Assembly: GCF_004138325.1 (NCBI RefSeq)
Contig: NZ_SBLB01000001.1
Span: 1,559,855 to 1,623,854, forward strand
Origin: Spirosoma sordidisoli
GTDB lineage: Bacteria > Bacteroidota > Bacteroidia > Cytophagales > Spirosomataceae
DNA: 64,000 nucleotides
Direction of reading: 5' to 3'
The stretch's first letter is position 1. Each line of letters begins with the position of its first letter. The translations under genes and the position numbers were made by a program. Below the pieces are notes generated by a model. That model was given only the letters and a program-made list of their open reading frames with translations. It was not told the origin of the DNA and searched no databases. This document shows positions 29,237-38,193 of this stretch, one piece after another.

Positions 29237-29779
29237 ATGCAGCGGCAACAAATTCAACCATACCTCCTCGTATTGGGCCTGGCCCTCACTCTGTCGAGTT
29301 GTTTTACCGAACCCAACTACTCCAATGTTCCCGAAATATCGTTCGACCGCGTGGACCGGTACACCATAGAAGGCGGACAGGGAGTAGGTCGCTCCAGGCG
29401 CGATTCGGTCATCGTGGTCATTAATTTCAAGGATGGCGACGGCAATCTGGGCAACGATATTCCCATCTCGAAACCAGACTCGGCCCGCTATGCGTCCAAC
29501 GGCGGCTGGGGCAACTACCGCATCCGTACGTTCCGGCTCATTAACCGCCAGTACGTTGAAGTACCGCTGACCGTTAACCGGACCCTGTACTTCCCCGATC
29601 TGGCCAAAGGGAAACCCAGCGGAGCGATTGAGGGGCCGCTTGAGTTCGATCAGATATTCCAGTACGGGAACAGTTTCCAGATCTACCCGACCAAATTCCA
29701 GATTCAGATTCGCGACCGCGACCTCAACGAGAGTAATGTCATCGAAACGGATACCGTCTGGCTGCCGTACCCGAGATGA
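29237..29779 (+). CDS. Hypothetical lipoprotein
   Basis: A 180-residue probable lipoprotein with signal LLVLGLALTLSSCF, the lipobox cysteine in LSSC. The mature part has NFKDGDGNLGNDIPI, FRLINRQYVEVPL and FQIQIRDRDLNESNVIETD, a calcium-site-like Asp/Gly/Asn loop within a predicted beta-sandwich. Similar single-domain lipoproteins are widespread in Cytophagales without known function. The start at 29237 gives a proper lipoprotein leader; the frame opens further upstream but that would overlap the divergent gene more. It ends directly against the stop of the convergent histidine kinase. Confidence 0.8.
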   Translation: MQRQQIQPYLLVLGLALTLSSCFTEPNYSNVPEISFDRVDRYTIEGGQGVGRSRRDSVIVVINFKDGDGNLGNDIPISKPDSARYASNGGWGNYRIRTFRLINRQYVEVPLTVNRTLYFPDLAKGKPSGAIEGPLEFDQIFQYGNSFQIYPTKFQIQIRDRDLNESNVIETDTVWLPYPR

Positions 29780-30973
29780 TCAGCTGTTGTTGAGCACGAT
29801 ACGAAAGGTCGTTCCTTTGCCTACCTCCGAGCTTTTTACGTACAGGCGTCCGTTGTGATACTCTTCAACGATGCGCTTGGCCAGCGTCAGGCCCAGGCCC
29901 CAGCCGCGCTTCTTGGTGCTGAACCCGGGATTGAACACCTTCTGCATGTTCTTTTTGGAAATGCCTTTGCCCGTATCGGCAATGTCGATGGCTACGCTTC
30001 GATTGGGTAATGTCTGCATCGTGAGCCGCAGTTCGCCGGTGCCTTTCATGGCATCGACGGCGTTTTTGCAGATATTCTCGATTACCCACTCAAACAGCAG
30101 CCGGTTAATTTTAACGGTCTGCCCGGCCGGCAGCTGGCTGGCCACGCTCATTTTCACCTTCGTCGAGATGCGTTTCGAGAGATAGTCGGTAAACTGCCGA
30201 ACTACCTCGTTCAGGTTTTCTTCTTTCAGCGTCGGTACCGAACCAATACTGGAAAAACGGGCCGTTATGGTTTCCAGCCGACGTACATCTTTCTCGATCT
30301 CGTCGGTTATTGATCCGTCGTACTGGTCCGGATCGGAGCGCATATACTCGACCCAGGCCATCAGCGACGACATGGGCGTACCCAGCTGGTGGGCGGTTTC
30401 CTTCGCCAGTCCAACCCACACCCGGTTCTGCTCGGCCCGGCGCGACGCACTGAACGACAGGTAGGCCAGCACCCCCAGGGCCGTCAGTATAGCCAGCAGC
30501 GCGTACGGAAAGTAGGTCAGCTGTCGCAGCAGGCTCGAGTTGGTGTAATAGACCAGCCCCCGCTCATTATTACCCAGATCAACCACCAGGGGCGGGTGCC
30601 GATCCCGCATCTCGACAATCCGCTGACGAAGTAGTTTTTCGCGTTGCTCGGCATTGTACTCTTCCGGTATGTCAACGTTGAGCGCCCCGCCCAGCTGGCC
30701 GTTCGGATCGACGTAAATGGCCGGAATTGTTTTGTTCGCTTTCAGGATTTCGTCGGTCACGAATGTCAGGTCACCCGCGTTGGCCTGGCTGCTGCCAAAC
30801 AGGTAACCGATGCTTTTGGCGTAGAGCTGAACGTACTGTTCTTCGCGGGCTTCGAGCCGGGTAATTAGCCGGTTCGTGTACAGCAGAGAGCCCGTTCCAA
30901 CCAGTAGCAGGTTCAGCGCTACGATAATCTTCAGAATATTATTCTGATTATATATATCGAATGACTTGAGCAT
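29780..30973 (-). CDS. Membrane sensor histidine kinase
   Basis: A 397-residue kinase. Helix 1 lies at about residues 13-32 and helix 2 at 154-174, with an approximately 120-residue periplasmic sensor between them. The dimerisation/phospho-acceptor box is AKETAHQLGTPMSSL with His195. The catalytic domain has N box FEWVIENICKNAVDAM, G1 box IADTGKGISKKN and G2 GWGLGLTLAKRIVEE. No HAMP domain is evident. No response regulator gene is directly adjacent; the NtrC-type regulator at 26907-28058 is the nearest candidate. The gene abuts the convergent lipoprotein gene without any intergenic base. Confidence 0.93.
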   Translation of the reverse strand: MLKSFDIYNQNNILKIIVALNLLLVGTGSLLYTNRLITRLEAREEQYVQLYAKSIGYLFGSSQANAGDLTFVTDEILKANKTIPAIYVDPNGQLGGALNVDIPEEYNAEQREKLLRQRIVEMRDRHPPLVVDLGNNERGLVYYTNSSLLRQLTYFPYALLAILTALGVLAYLSFSASRRAEQNRVWVGLAKETAHQLGTPMSSLMAWVEYMRSDPDQYDGSITDEIEKDVRRLETITARFSSIGSVPTLKEENLNEVVRQFTDYLSKRISTKVKMSVASQLPAGQTVKINRLLFEWVIENICKNAVDAMKGTGELRLTMQTLPNRSVAIDIADTGKGISKKNMQKVFNPGFSTKKRGWGLGLTLAKRIVEEYHNGRLYVKSSEVGKGTTFRIVLNNS

Positions 30974-31202
30974 GGATAATGAATTCCCCTTCGACTAAAC
31001 GAAAAATTGCAAATGATGGTACAAAAGAGAACGTCTGCCGGGCCGGTTCTGTTTCTAATTAAATAGGACTGAAGAAAGAAGGCGGTCTACTTATCTGGAC
31101 ACATTCTAAATAAATAAACCGATTACGAAAGCTGTTTCAAGGTCCGGCGATTGTGTCGTAATTTTGTGTTGACCCGTGGTCATATAGCGTGTTTTTTCGG
31201 CA

Positions 31203-32495
31203 ATGTTAGATACTTTCAACTCAATTAGTTTATCGCACAAAACGGCACCGCTCCATGTGCGCGAATTAATTGCACTCAGCGAAGAAGAAGCCAAGCGGCT
31301 CATGCTGCGGTTGCGCGACTTCTTCGGTTTGTCAGACCTGCTTATCATCTCAACCTGCAACCGCACCGAGGTTTACTACGCATCGGAGCAGGGCGGAGCT
31401 AACCTGAACGCCGACATTGTCAGGCTGCTCCTGATTGAGAAAGGACTGACCGATACAGATCAGTATTTGCCTTACTTCCAGTTTTTTGCCCGGCATGAGG
31501 AAGCCGTTCGGCATCTGTTCGAGGTGTGCGTAGGGCTCCACTCGCAGGTAGTGGGCGACATGCAGATTCCGAATCAGGTGAAGCAGGCGTACCAGTGGTC
31601 GGCCGATCTGGACATGGCCGGGCCTTTCCTGCACCGGCTGATGCATACCATTTTCTTCACCAACAAGCGCGTGGCGCAGGAAACGGCCTTTCGCGATGGA
31701 GCCGCTTCGGTGTCTTACGCTGCGGTTGAACTGATCGACGAACTGGTGGGCGACCGGCAGGACCCCAACGTACTCGTTATCGGTCTGGGCGAAATCGGTA
31801 CCGACGTTTGCCGGAACCTGGCCGACCGGAACGTGAAGAACATCACCCTCTGCAACCGCACCCAGACTAAAACGGAAGTGCTGGCCGAACAGTACGGATT
31901 TCGCATTGCCGACTTCGCCAACCTGACCGACGAGATTCGCCAGGCCGACGTGATTATCTCATCGGTCATGCGCGACGAGCCGCTCATTACGCCCACACTG
32001 CTGCAGGGTGTAACGGTGCTCACCTACAAATACTTCCTGGATTTATCGGTTCCCCGCAGCGTCGATACCGCCGTCGAGCAGATTCCGGGTGTGCTGGTTT
32101 ATAACATCGACCACATCCGCAATCGGGCCGACGAGGCTCTGAACCAGCGGCTGGCGGCCATTCCGAAAGTAGAAGCCATCATTGATCAGGCCGTCAGCGA
32201 ATTCGGCGACTGGTCGAAAGAAATGATCGTTTCGCCAACGATCAACAAGCTGAAAAATGCCCTGGAGCAGATTCGCAAAGACGAAATTGCCCGTCACCTG
32301 AAGCACCTCACGCCCGACGAGTCGGAGAAGGTCGAGAAAATTACCCGGGGTATCATGCAGAAAATTATCAAGCTGCCGGTACTTCAGCTCAAAGCAGCCT
32401 GCAAACGCGGTGAGGCCGAAACCCTCATCGATGTGCTGAACGACTTGTTCGATTTGGAAAATCATACGGCCGACGAGCCGAGCCGGCTTCAGTAA
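31203..32495 (+). CDS. hemA: Glutamyl-tRNA reductase HemA
   Basis: A 430-residue glutamyl-tRNA reductase, the first step of the C5 route to tetrapyrroles. The catalytic Cys52 lies in LIISTCNRTEVYY. The NADPH-binding segment is VLVIGLGEIGTDVCRNLADR. The conserved GLHSQVVGDMQIPNQVKQAY region follows the tRNA-glutamate binding pattern, and the C-terminal helical dimerisation domain ends the protein. It reduces glutamyl-tRNA to glutamate-1-semialdehyde, used by HemL. Other heme genes are not adjacent. An intrinsic terminator follows 20 bases after the stop. Confidence 0.97.
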   Translation: MLDTFNSISLSHKTAPLHVRELIALSEEEAKRLMLRLRDFFGLSDLLIISTCNRTEVYYASEQGGANLNADIVRLLLIEKGLTDTDQYLPYFQFFARHEEAVRHLFEVCVGLHSQVVGDMQIPNQVKQAYQWSADLDMAGPFLHRLMHTIFFTNKRVAQETAFRDGAASVSYAAVELIDELVGDRQDPNVLVIGLGEIGTDVCRNLADRNVKNITLCNRTQTKTEVLAEQYGFRIADFANLTDEIRQADVIISSVMRDEPLITPTLLQGVTVLTYKYFLDLSVPRSVDTAVEQIPGVLVYNIDHIRNRADEALNQRLAAIPKVEAIIDQAVSEFGDWSKEMIVSPTINKLKNALEQIRKDEIARHLKHLTPDESEKVEKITRGIMQKIIKLPVLQLKAACKRGEAETLIDVLNDLFDLENHTADEPSRLQ

Positions 32496-32514
32496 GCCAT
32501 ATGCATCATCACAC

Positions 32515-32551
32515 AAACTCCCAGATCGGCAACGGTTTGGGAGTTTGCTTT
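32515..32551 (+). terminator. Intrinsic terminator after hemA
   Basis: AAACTCCCA (32515-32523) pairs with TGGGAGTTT (32538-32546) around a 14-base loop, followed by GCTTTTT. Perfect 9-bp stem. Confidence 0.85.
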
Positions 32552-32641
32552 TTCGAGCCAGCCAGGTGCTCTTTCACTATTACAGCGTACCGGTCAGGTT
32601 ACCCAAGCCGGTTCATGCGTACGCTCAACCCGCTTTACACC

Positions 32642-33223
32642 ATGAAAACCATGCTTCGCCTGTTTGTTTTTATCCTGCTGGTAGCGGGTCTGATCGCCGT
32701 ATGGGAGCAGATTCGCGGCAGTAGCGCGTTGAGTCGGTTTCGCCGGGGCGATCAGGCTACGCAAAGCATTGTCCTGAAAGAGGTAACGGCCCTCGGCAAG
32801 CTGGAGCTTGTTCGCTACACCTTCAAAGACATTATTGAATACGAGCAGCCTAATACATTTTTGCCCAACGCCAACGCGGTTTTGATCGTCGAGGGCGAAG
32901 CCGTCGGCTGCATCGACCTCAGCCGGGTGGGTCCGTCCGATATCCTGACCAGCGAAGACTCGGTAACCATCCGCTTGCCCAAACCCGAACTATGTGGCTG
33001 GAAAATCAACCACGACCGGTCGCGGGTGTACGATACCCGGTTTTCGTTTCTTGACCAGTCGCAGCTGGTGAGCGATGCGTACCGCAAAGCCGAACGGCAG
33101 ATCCGGCAGTCGGCCCTCGACGGTGGTATACTGACCCAAACCCGCGAAAACGCCGACCGGATGCTGCGCCCTTTGCTCACCCAGCTGTCGGGCCGGAGCG
33201 TGGGCATTACGTTTCGCGACTAA
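32642..33223 (+). CDS. DUF4230 domain-containing membrane-anchored protein
   Basis: A 193-residue protein with an N-terminal anchor (LRLFVFILLVAGLIAVW) and a DUF4230 domain. Typical features are IVLKEVTALGKLELVRYTFK, NAVLIVEGEAVGCIDLSRV and SVTIRLPKPELCGWKINHD, followed by the helical tail QLVSDAYRKAERQIRQSAL. The start at 32642 is used because upstream codons overlap the hemA terminator and do not look coding. Function of DUF4230 proteins is unknown; the domain resembles a periplasmic or cytoplasmic membrane-tethered beta-fold. Confidence 0.9.
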   Translation: MKTMLRLFVFILLVAGLIAVWEQIRGSSALSRFRRGDQATQSIVLKEVTALGKLELVRYTFKDIIEYEQPNTFLPNANAVLIVEGEAVGCIDLSRVGPSDILTSEDSVTIRLPKPELCGWKINHDRSRVYDTRFSFLDQSQLVSDAYRKAERQIRQSALDGGILTQTRENADRMLRPLLTQLSGRSVGITFRD

Positions 33224-33282
33224 GCCGGTCCGCTGCGGGTCGTCGGGTTGGCCCGGAGCCTGCCCTACGGTCGGTAAAAATG

Positions 33283-33314
33283 TTGATCGTTTTTACCCAA
33301 TACGTTTATTTTTG
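33283..33314 (+). promoter_or_regulatory. Candidate Bacteroidota promoter for YqgE/AlgH gene
   Basis: TTG at 33283-33285 and TATTTTTG at 33307-33314, spaced by 21 bases, match the Bacteroidota sigma-ABfr pattern (TTG, 19-21 bases, TAnnTTTG). It lies about 60 bases before the start codon of the downstream gene. Confidence 0.55.
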
Positions 33315-33375
33315 AGTAACATAGGCCACTTTTCCGTCGTTTAGAGGATAAACCCCGTTAACGCACCAACTGCCT

Positions 33376-33936
33376 ATGAACGCCAATATACCGTCTGTAG
33401 CCAACGGAAATCTCCTCATTGCCGAGCCTTTTATGGGCGATACAAACTTCGAGCGGAGTGTAGTACTGGTTTGCGAACACAGCCCGGCCGGTACGTTTGG
33501 TCTCGTTCTGAATCAGCCCACCGATATTCACCTCAGCGATGTAATCGAAGACATTTCGGTCGACCTGCCTTTGTTTGTCGGTGGACCTGTTCAGCATAAC
33601 ACCCTGCATTTCATACATCGTCGGCCCGACCTGATCGAGAATTCCATCCGGGTGCTGAGCGGCCTGTACTGGAGTGGCGACTTTGAGCAGGTGAAGCAGG
33701 CCGTTAATCTGGGTACCCTCACCGATCGAGACGCCCGTTTCTTTATTGGCTACTCGGGCTGGAGCGAAGGCCAGCTGGATGCTGAGCTGAACCAGAAAGC
33801 CTGGATCGTCAGCCGTACCGATGCCGATTTCCTCTTCGATACGCCCGCCAGCGAGTTCTGGCGGGGGGTTCTGAAACGGATGGGGGGTGAGTATAAGTCG
33901 ATTGCGCACTACCCCGTTGATCCCCGTCTGAATTAA
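33376..33936 (+). CDS. YqgE/AlgH family protein
   Basis: A 186-residue protein with the family hallmarks GNLLIAEPFMGDTNFERSVV, LVCEHSPAGTFGLVLNQPT and FVGGPVQHNTLHFIH, then GYSGWSEGQLDAELNQKAW near the C-terminus. Length matches the family. AlgH was named from a Pseudomonas alginate regulator, but a direct regulatory role is not established and no DNA-binding motif is visible. A promoter-like pair of boxes lies upstream. Confidence 0.95.
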   Translation: MNANIPSVANGNLLIAEPFMGDTNFERSVVLVCEHSPAGTFGLVLNQPTDIHLSDVIEDISVDLPLFVGGPVQHNTLHFIHRRPDLIENSIRVLSGLYWSGDFEQVKQAVNLGTLTDRDARFFIGYSGWSEGQLDAELNQKAWIVSRTDADFLFDTPASEFWRGVLKRMGGEYKSIAHYPVDPRLN

Positions 33937-34019
33937 GCGGCCTGATCTTAACTTTTTTTAACCAATTTTGTGGCCTGATCAACCGTTATAGGGTGGTTAT
34001 ACCCCATCCTCATTCCTGT

Positions 34020-34625
34020 ATGCGCACGTACCGATTACTTTTTTTTGCTTTTACCCTGCTCCTCCCCGCTCTTTCTCAGGCCCAAAGTAACAACCCCGTT
34101 GGCGGTCATTTCGGGCTCAAGGTAGGGGCTTCGTTAACGCGTGTCAACGTATCAGGAATTAGCGCGAATATTCCGAAGCAGGCGTTACAACCTCATTTCG
34201 GCGTTATGTATCGGTATCGGTATCAGCGCTTTGTGCTCCAGCCCGAAGCGCTGCTGGCTATAAAAGGAGGTACTTTTCAGGTTGAGCGGGTGGGCGGCCG
34301 GTCTACCAGCCGCGCCCAGTACTACTACGCCAGCGTGCCGATCCTGCTAGGGTATATCCCGACCGAAGGCCTGACGCTTCAGGCCGGTCCTGAGTTCAGC
34401 TACGCCCTCAGCACCAATACCACAACCGGCCCCGGCCCCCGCAACGACCTGGGTATCGTGGTCGGTGCTCACTACGACTTTCTCGACATGCTCGATAAGT
34501 TCAGTCTGCACGTCCGATATGTCTACGGCCTGAGTAACGTATCGCCCGAGCCCCTGGCTACGTACCGGAACCGGAATTTCCAGGTGGCTATGGTGTATAA
34601 TCTCTACAAGAAGAAGAAAAAATAA
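34020..34625 (+). CDS. Outer membrane beta-barrel protein (porin-like family)
   Basis: A 201-residue protein with signal LFFAFTLLLPALSQAQ and a small beta-barrel pattern: alternating aromatic and polar strands such as GGHFGLKVGASLTRVNVSG, FGVMYRYRYQRFVLQPEAL and FSLHVRYVYGLSNVSPEPL, ending with YRNRNFQVAMVYNLY plus a lysine run. This matches the PF13568-like outer membrane family common in Bacteroidota. The start at 34020 (ATG) is taken over an upstream GTG at 33993. Function is unknown beyond outer membrane location. Confidence 0.9.
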   Translation: MRTYRLLFFAFTLLLPALSQAQSNNPVGGHFGLKVGASLTRVNVSGISANIPKQALQPHFGVMYRYRYQRFVLQPEALLAIKGGTFQVERVGGRSTSRAQYYYASVPILLGYIPTEGLTLQAGPEFSYALSTNTTTGPGPRNDLGIVVGAHYDFLDMLDKFSLHVRYVYGLSNVSPEPLATYRNRNFQVAMVYNLYKKKKK

Positions 34626-34713
34626 GGGTCGATCATTGGCTTCGTGCCAACGGAGTCAGCCTTTCCGGCCCGAAGCCTGAATACCGCTAACCACCCGTTA
34701 CTTTCCCTGCCTT

Positions 34714-35202
34714 ATGCTCTCTGACTTCGGTGTGCTGCTGCTGTTTATCCTGGGTGCGTTTGCGTTCATAGCCGTTGTGCTGTTTGCGGCCCGGCTCCTG
34801 CGCCCGAACCGCCCGAACGTGGAGAAAAACAGCACCTACGAATCGGGCGAAGAACCCATCGGCAATGCGAATGTGCAGTTCAACATCCGGTTCTACGTGG
34901 TGGCGCTGGTTTTCGTGCTGTTCGATGTAGAGCTGGTTTTCCTGTTTCCATGGGCAACGGTATTCGGGCAGGCGAGCCTGATCCGGGCTACCAATGGACT
35001 CTGGGGATGGTTTGCACTAACCGAAGCGTTTCTGTTCGTGGCGATTCTGGGGCTGGGCCTGGCTTATGTCTGGGCAAAAGGGTATCTCGACTGGGTCAAA
35101 CCCCAGCCAAAATTACCTACGGCCCCCACGCATGTACCCCCGCATCTGTACGACCGGGTGAACGACAAATACCGGTCGGCCTCGGCTCCCTCGCAGGCCT
35201 GA
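34714..35202 (+). CDS. nuoA: NADH-quinone oxidoreductase subunit A
   Basis: A 162-residue NuoA with three helices: [20 protein letters not shown], then after the conserved [20 protein letters not shown] loop two more, [20 protein letters not shown] and [20 protein letters not shown]. The loop and the acidic residues in the second helix are family hallmarks of the proton-pumping arm. It is longer than the usual 120-140 residues because of a Pro-rich C-terminal tail ([16 protein letters not shown]). nuoB follows after 28 bases, but nuoC-N are not in the window. Confidence 0.95.
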   Translation: MLSDFGVLLLFILGAFAFIAVVLFAARLLRPNRPNVEKNSTYESGEEPIGNANVQFNIRFYVVALVFVLFDVELVFLFPWATVFGQASLIRATNGLWGWFALTEAFLFVAILGLGLAYVWAKGYLDWVKPQPKLPTAPTHVPPHLYDRVNDKYRSASAPSQA

Positions 35203-35230
35203 CCGGCTTACCAACCGATCTCTAACCGAT

Positions 35231-35713
35231 ATGAGCGATAAATCCGGCGAAGCGAGTGTCATTCTGATGCACTCCGAAGAACTCCTGAACTGGTCGCGCG
35301 AGAAATCGCTCTGGCCCATGAGCTTTGGGCTGGCCTGCTGCGCCATCGAGATGATGCAGGCGTTTGCGGCCAACTACGACCTCGACCGTTTTGGCATATT
35401 TCCGCGCCCGTCTCCCCGCCAGTCTGATATCATGATCGTGTCGGGAACGGTTACCTATAAAATGGCGGATCGGATCAGGCGTCTGTACGAACAGATGCCC
35501 GAACCCCGGTATGTGCTCTCGATGGGCTCCTGCTCGAACTGTGGTGGTCCCTACTGGCAACACGGCTATCACGTCGTTAAAGGCGTAGATCGGATCATAC
35601 CGGTCGATGTGTATATACCGGGCTGCCCACCCCGGCCCGAAGCACTGATCGACGGGTTTTTGAAGCTGCAGGAGAAAATCAGGACCGAGCACCCGCTGTC
35701 GGAGCCGAAATAA
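35231..35713 (+). CDS. nuoB: NADH-quinone oxidoreductase subunit B
   Basis: A 160-residue NuoB, the subunit that holds cluster N2, last in the Fe-S chain to quinone. The paired cysteines are in [15 protein letters not shown] and the two further ligands in [13 protein letters not shown] and [15 protein letters not shown]. The tandem-acid region [20 protein letters not shown] is conserved. It follows nuoA closely, forming a two-gene unit; the rest of complex I must be encoded elsewhere. The next gene is unrelated and starts 90 bases on. Confidence 0.97.
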   Translation: MSDKSGEASVILMHSEELLNWSREKSLWPMSFGLACCAIEMMQAFAANYDLDRFGIFPRPSPRQSDIMIVSGTVTYKMADRIRRLYEQMPEPRYVLSMGSCSNCGGPYWQHGYHVVKGVDRIIPVDVYIPGCPPRPEALIDGFLKLQEKIRTEHPLSEPK

Positions 35714-35803
35714 ATGTACTTTTAGTTCAGATTAATTGCCCCCTACCGGGTTGGCCGACGAACCAATTGCGACTGGCCCGTTTACGCTTAACCTGAACCA
35801 TTC

Positions 35804-36730
35804 GTGAACGCTTTTTTTCTGTCGCTTCGCCACCTGCTCCGGTCGACCCGGCTCATCGGGTTACTGTACGGCATCACGCTCGTGCTGGGGCTGCTGGTCG
35901 CCCTCCCGTTTTACAGCACCCTCCAGGCCGAAGATCAGGACTCGCGTGCCTTTCTAAACCTGCTCGACGGTTTCGATTATACCGTTTATGCTGATTTCAT
36001 GCAGCGCAGCGAGCGGGTCATCGATCCCCTATTGAGCGTTGGCCGCTGGCTCGGGGTTCTGTTTGTCTTTCTCAGCGTTTTTCTGGCGGGTGGCATCCTG
36101 AACACCTTTGCGCAGCCCTCGCGCCGGTTCGACGCTGGTCTGTTCTGGCAGGTGTGTACGGCTTATTTTGGCCGTTTTCTACAGCTGCTGGGGGTAACAA
36201 CCCTGTTTCTGCTGGTGGGGGCGGGCCTCTGGCTGATTGCCGGGCTGCTGGTTGGCATCGTGCTCAGCGATACGCTGACCGAGCGGGGCTTATTCTGGGT
36301 AGGCCTGGGGTTCTTCAGCCTGTTTGCCCTCACCGCCACCCTCCTGTTCTGCATTGGCGACTATGCCAAAGTGATTATGTTCCGCGACGACGAGTCGAAC
36401 GCGTTTCGGGCGTTTGGCCGGGCGGGGCGGCTGGTCATGCGTAACCTGCCCCGTACCTACGGTTTGTACTGGCTGTTTATCGGTATAGGGACCGCGCTGT
36501 TCGGGCTCTATTTTTTGATCGATGAGCTGATTCCGATGCGGAATACCCCTACCATTCTACTGATGTTTCTGGTACAGCAGGCGCTCGTGCTGGCCCGAAC
36601 CGCGCTGAAGGCCTGGGCACTCGGTACCGCTTACCAGGTGTATCTGACCCTGCCAGCACCGATACGAGCTATGCCGCCGAATCAGCCTGACATGACTCTG
36701 ATCCAGCCCGATCGGCCTGATACCTACTGA
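35804..36730 (+). CDS. Multi-pass membrane protein of unknown function
   Basis: A 308-residue protein starting at GTG (MNAFFLSLRHLLRSTRL). About five or six helices are visible: LIGLLYGITLVLGLLVALPF, LGVLFVFLSVFLAGGILNTF, LGVTTLFLLVGAGLWLIAGL, FFSLFALTATLLFCIGDYAK, YWLFIGIGTALFGLYFLID and ILLMFLVQQALVLARTAL. The layout resembles glycerophosphoryl-diester-phosphodiesterase-associated or DUF975/YIP1-like membrane proteins, but no family is certain. No ATG gives a better start. Neighbours do not suggest a role. Confidence 0.78.
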   Translation: MNAFFLSLRHLLRSTRLIGLLYGITLVLGLLVALPFYSTLQAEDQDSRAFLNLLDGFDYTVYADFMQRSERVIDPLLSVGRWLGVLFVFLSVFLAGGILNTFAQPSRRFDAGLFWQVCTAYFGRFLQLLGVTTLFLLVGAGLWLIAGLLVGIVLSDTLTERGLFWVGLGFFSLFALTATLLFCIGDYAKVIMFRDDESNAFRAFGRAGRLVMRNLPRTYGLYWLFIGIGTALFGLYFLIDELIPMRNTPTILLMFLVQQALVLARTALKAWALGTAYQVYLTLPAPIRAMPPNQPDMTLIQPDRPDTY

Positions 36731-36898
36731 TACCTCGCTTCGATGTAGTTCGCTGTCCTCTGCTTAACACACTCACGGAAACGTCTTCGTCCCGCTTCCG
36801 CGCTCTCATTATCATCTATTTGCCAATCCTGCCAGCAGGCGTTAATCTTCTTTGGCCATTTCGTATTATTGCAGAATCAATCTCTCTGCTTTCGCCGT

Positions 36899-38167
36899 AT
36901 GGCCGTCCCAACCCTTCCTAAAGAAACGCAGGCTGCTCCGGCAGGCCTCTTCAGTCTCCCTGTCATCGTAGCTGCCCTCGGCTACTTCGTCGACATCTAC
37001 GATTTGTTACTCTTCGGCATTGTTCGCGTGCCCAGCCTGAAAGACCTTGGCCTGACCCCCGATGAAATCTCGACGGTTGGCGCCAGTATTCTGAACTGGC
37101 AAATGGGTGGTTTATTACTGGGTGGTATCCTGTGGGGCGTTCTGGGCGACAAACGGGGCCGACTGTCGGTATTATTCGGCAGTATCATCACCTACTCCAT
37201 TGCCAACGTAGCCTGCGGGTTTGTCGATGACGTCACCTTCATGGAGCCGACGCTCTATTACGCGCTCATGCGGTTCATTGCCGGCATCGGTCTGGCGGGC
37301 GAACTGGGCGCGGGCATTACCCTGGTCAGCGAGGTCCTTCCGAAAGAAAAACGCGCGATCGGGACGTCACTGGTGGCCGGTATTGGCCTGTTTGGGGCCG
37401 TAGTAGCCTACTTTACGGTTAAACTGTTCGACTGGCAAACCGCCTTCTTCGTTGGGGGGGGCCTTGGTTTCGGGCTGCTGCTGCTGCGGGTGGGCGTTGT
37501 GGAGTCGGGTATGTTTACCAATGTTACCGAGCAGACCCACGTAAACCGGGGCGACTTTCTGTCGTTCTTCACGAACGCCGACCGGCTCAGCCGCTACCTG
37601 AAATGCATCGGCATTGGCCTGCCCACCTGGTTTGTGATCGGTATTCTGGCTACGTTTAGCAATGAGTTCGGGAAAGCATTCGGTATAGCGGAAGAAATAC
37701 AGCCGGGGCTGGCCATCATGTGGTGCTATGTGGGTCTGGCGGCCGGCGACCTGGCCAGCGGCTTCATCAGTCAGGCGCTCGCATCCCGCAAAAAAGGGGT
37801 TGCGCTGCTGATGGGCGTAGCCCTGCTGTTTAGCCTGGTTTATCTCTACACCGGCATCGCGTCGGCAACGGCCCTGTATGGGCTCTGCCTGGCCATGGGT
37901 TTCGGCATTGGTTACTGGGCCATGTTCGTAACCATCGGCGCCGAACAGTTTGGTACGAACCTGCGGGCCACGGCGGCCACGACGGTTCCTAACATGGTGC
38001 GTGGTCTGGTTATTCCGATGACACTTACCTACCAGGCGCTGAAGCCTTCGCTGGAGACGATCAACGCGGGGGCCGTTGTCGGGCTGATCAGTTTCGTGAT
38101 TGGTTTCTACTCCATCCTGACCATTCCGGAGACGCACGGCAAAGACCTCGACTACCTGGAGGAGTAA
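36899..38167 (+). CDS. MFS transporter, paralogue 1
   Basis: A 422-residue 12-helix major facilitator protein. It begins with the shared segment LPVIVAALGYFVDIYDLLLF, then IVRVPSLKDLGL, and the motif A-like loop GGILWGVLGDKRGRLSVLFG between helices 2 and 3. Other shared segments are GIGLAGELGAGITLVSE, WQTAFFVGGGLGFGLLLLRV and TIPETHGKDLDYLEE at the C-terminus. Aspartates in helix 1 (FVDIYD) resemble proton-coupled metabolite/H+ symporters. The ATG at 36899 is preferred to an upstream TTG. The next gene is a close paralogue 26 bases away. Substrate is unknown. Confidence 0.93.
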   Translation: MAVPTLPKETQAAPAGLFSLPVIVAALGYFVDIYDLLLFGIVRVPSLKDLGLTPDEISTVGASILNWQMGGLLLGGILWGVLGDKRGRLSVLFGSIITYSIANVACGFVDDVTFMEPTLYYALMRFIAGIGLAGELGAGITLVSEVLPKEKRAIGTSLVAGIGLFGAVVAYFTVKLFDWQTAFFVGGGLGFGLLLLRVGVVESGMFTNVTEQTHVNRGDFLSFFTNADRLSRYLKCIGIGLPTWFVIGILATFSNEFGKAFGIAEEIQPGLAIMWCYVGLAAGDLASGFISQALASRKKGVALLMGVALLFSLVYLYTGIASATALYGLCLAMGFGIGYWAMFVTIGAEQFGTNLRATAATTVPNMVRGLVIPMTLTYQALKPSLETINAGAVVGLISFVIGFYSILTIPETHGKDLDYLEE

Positions 38168-38193
38168 CGGCCTGCCCGAACGACACCCACCTT

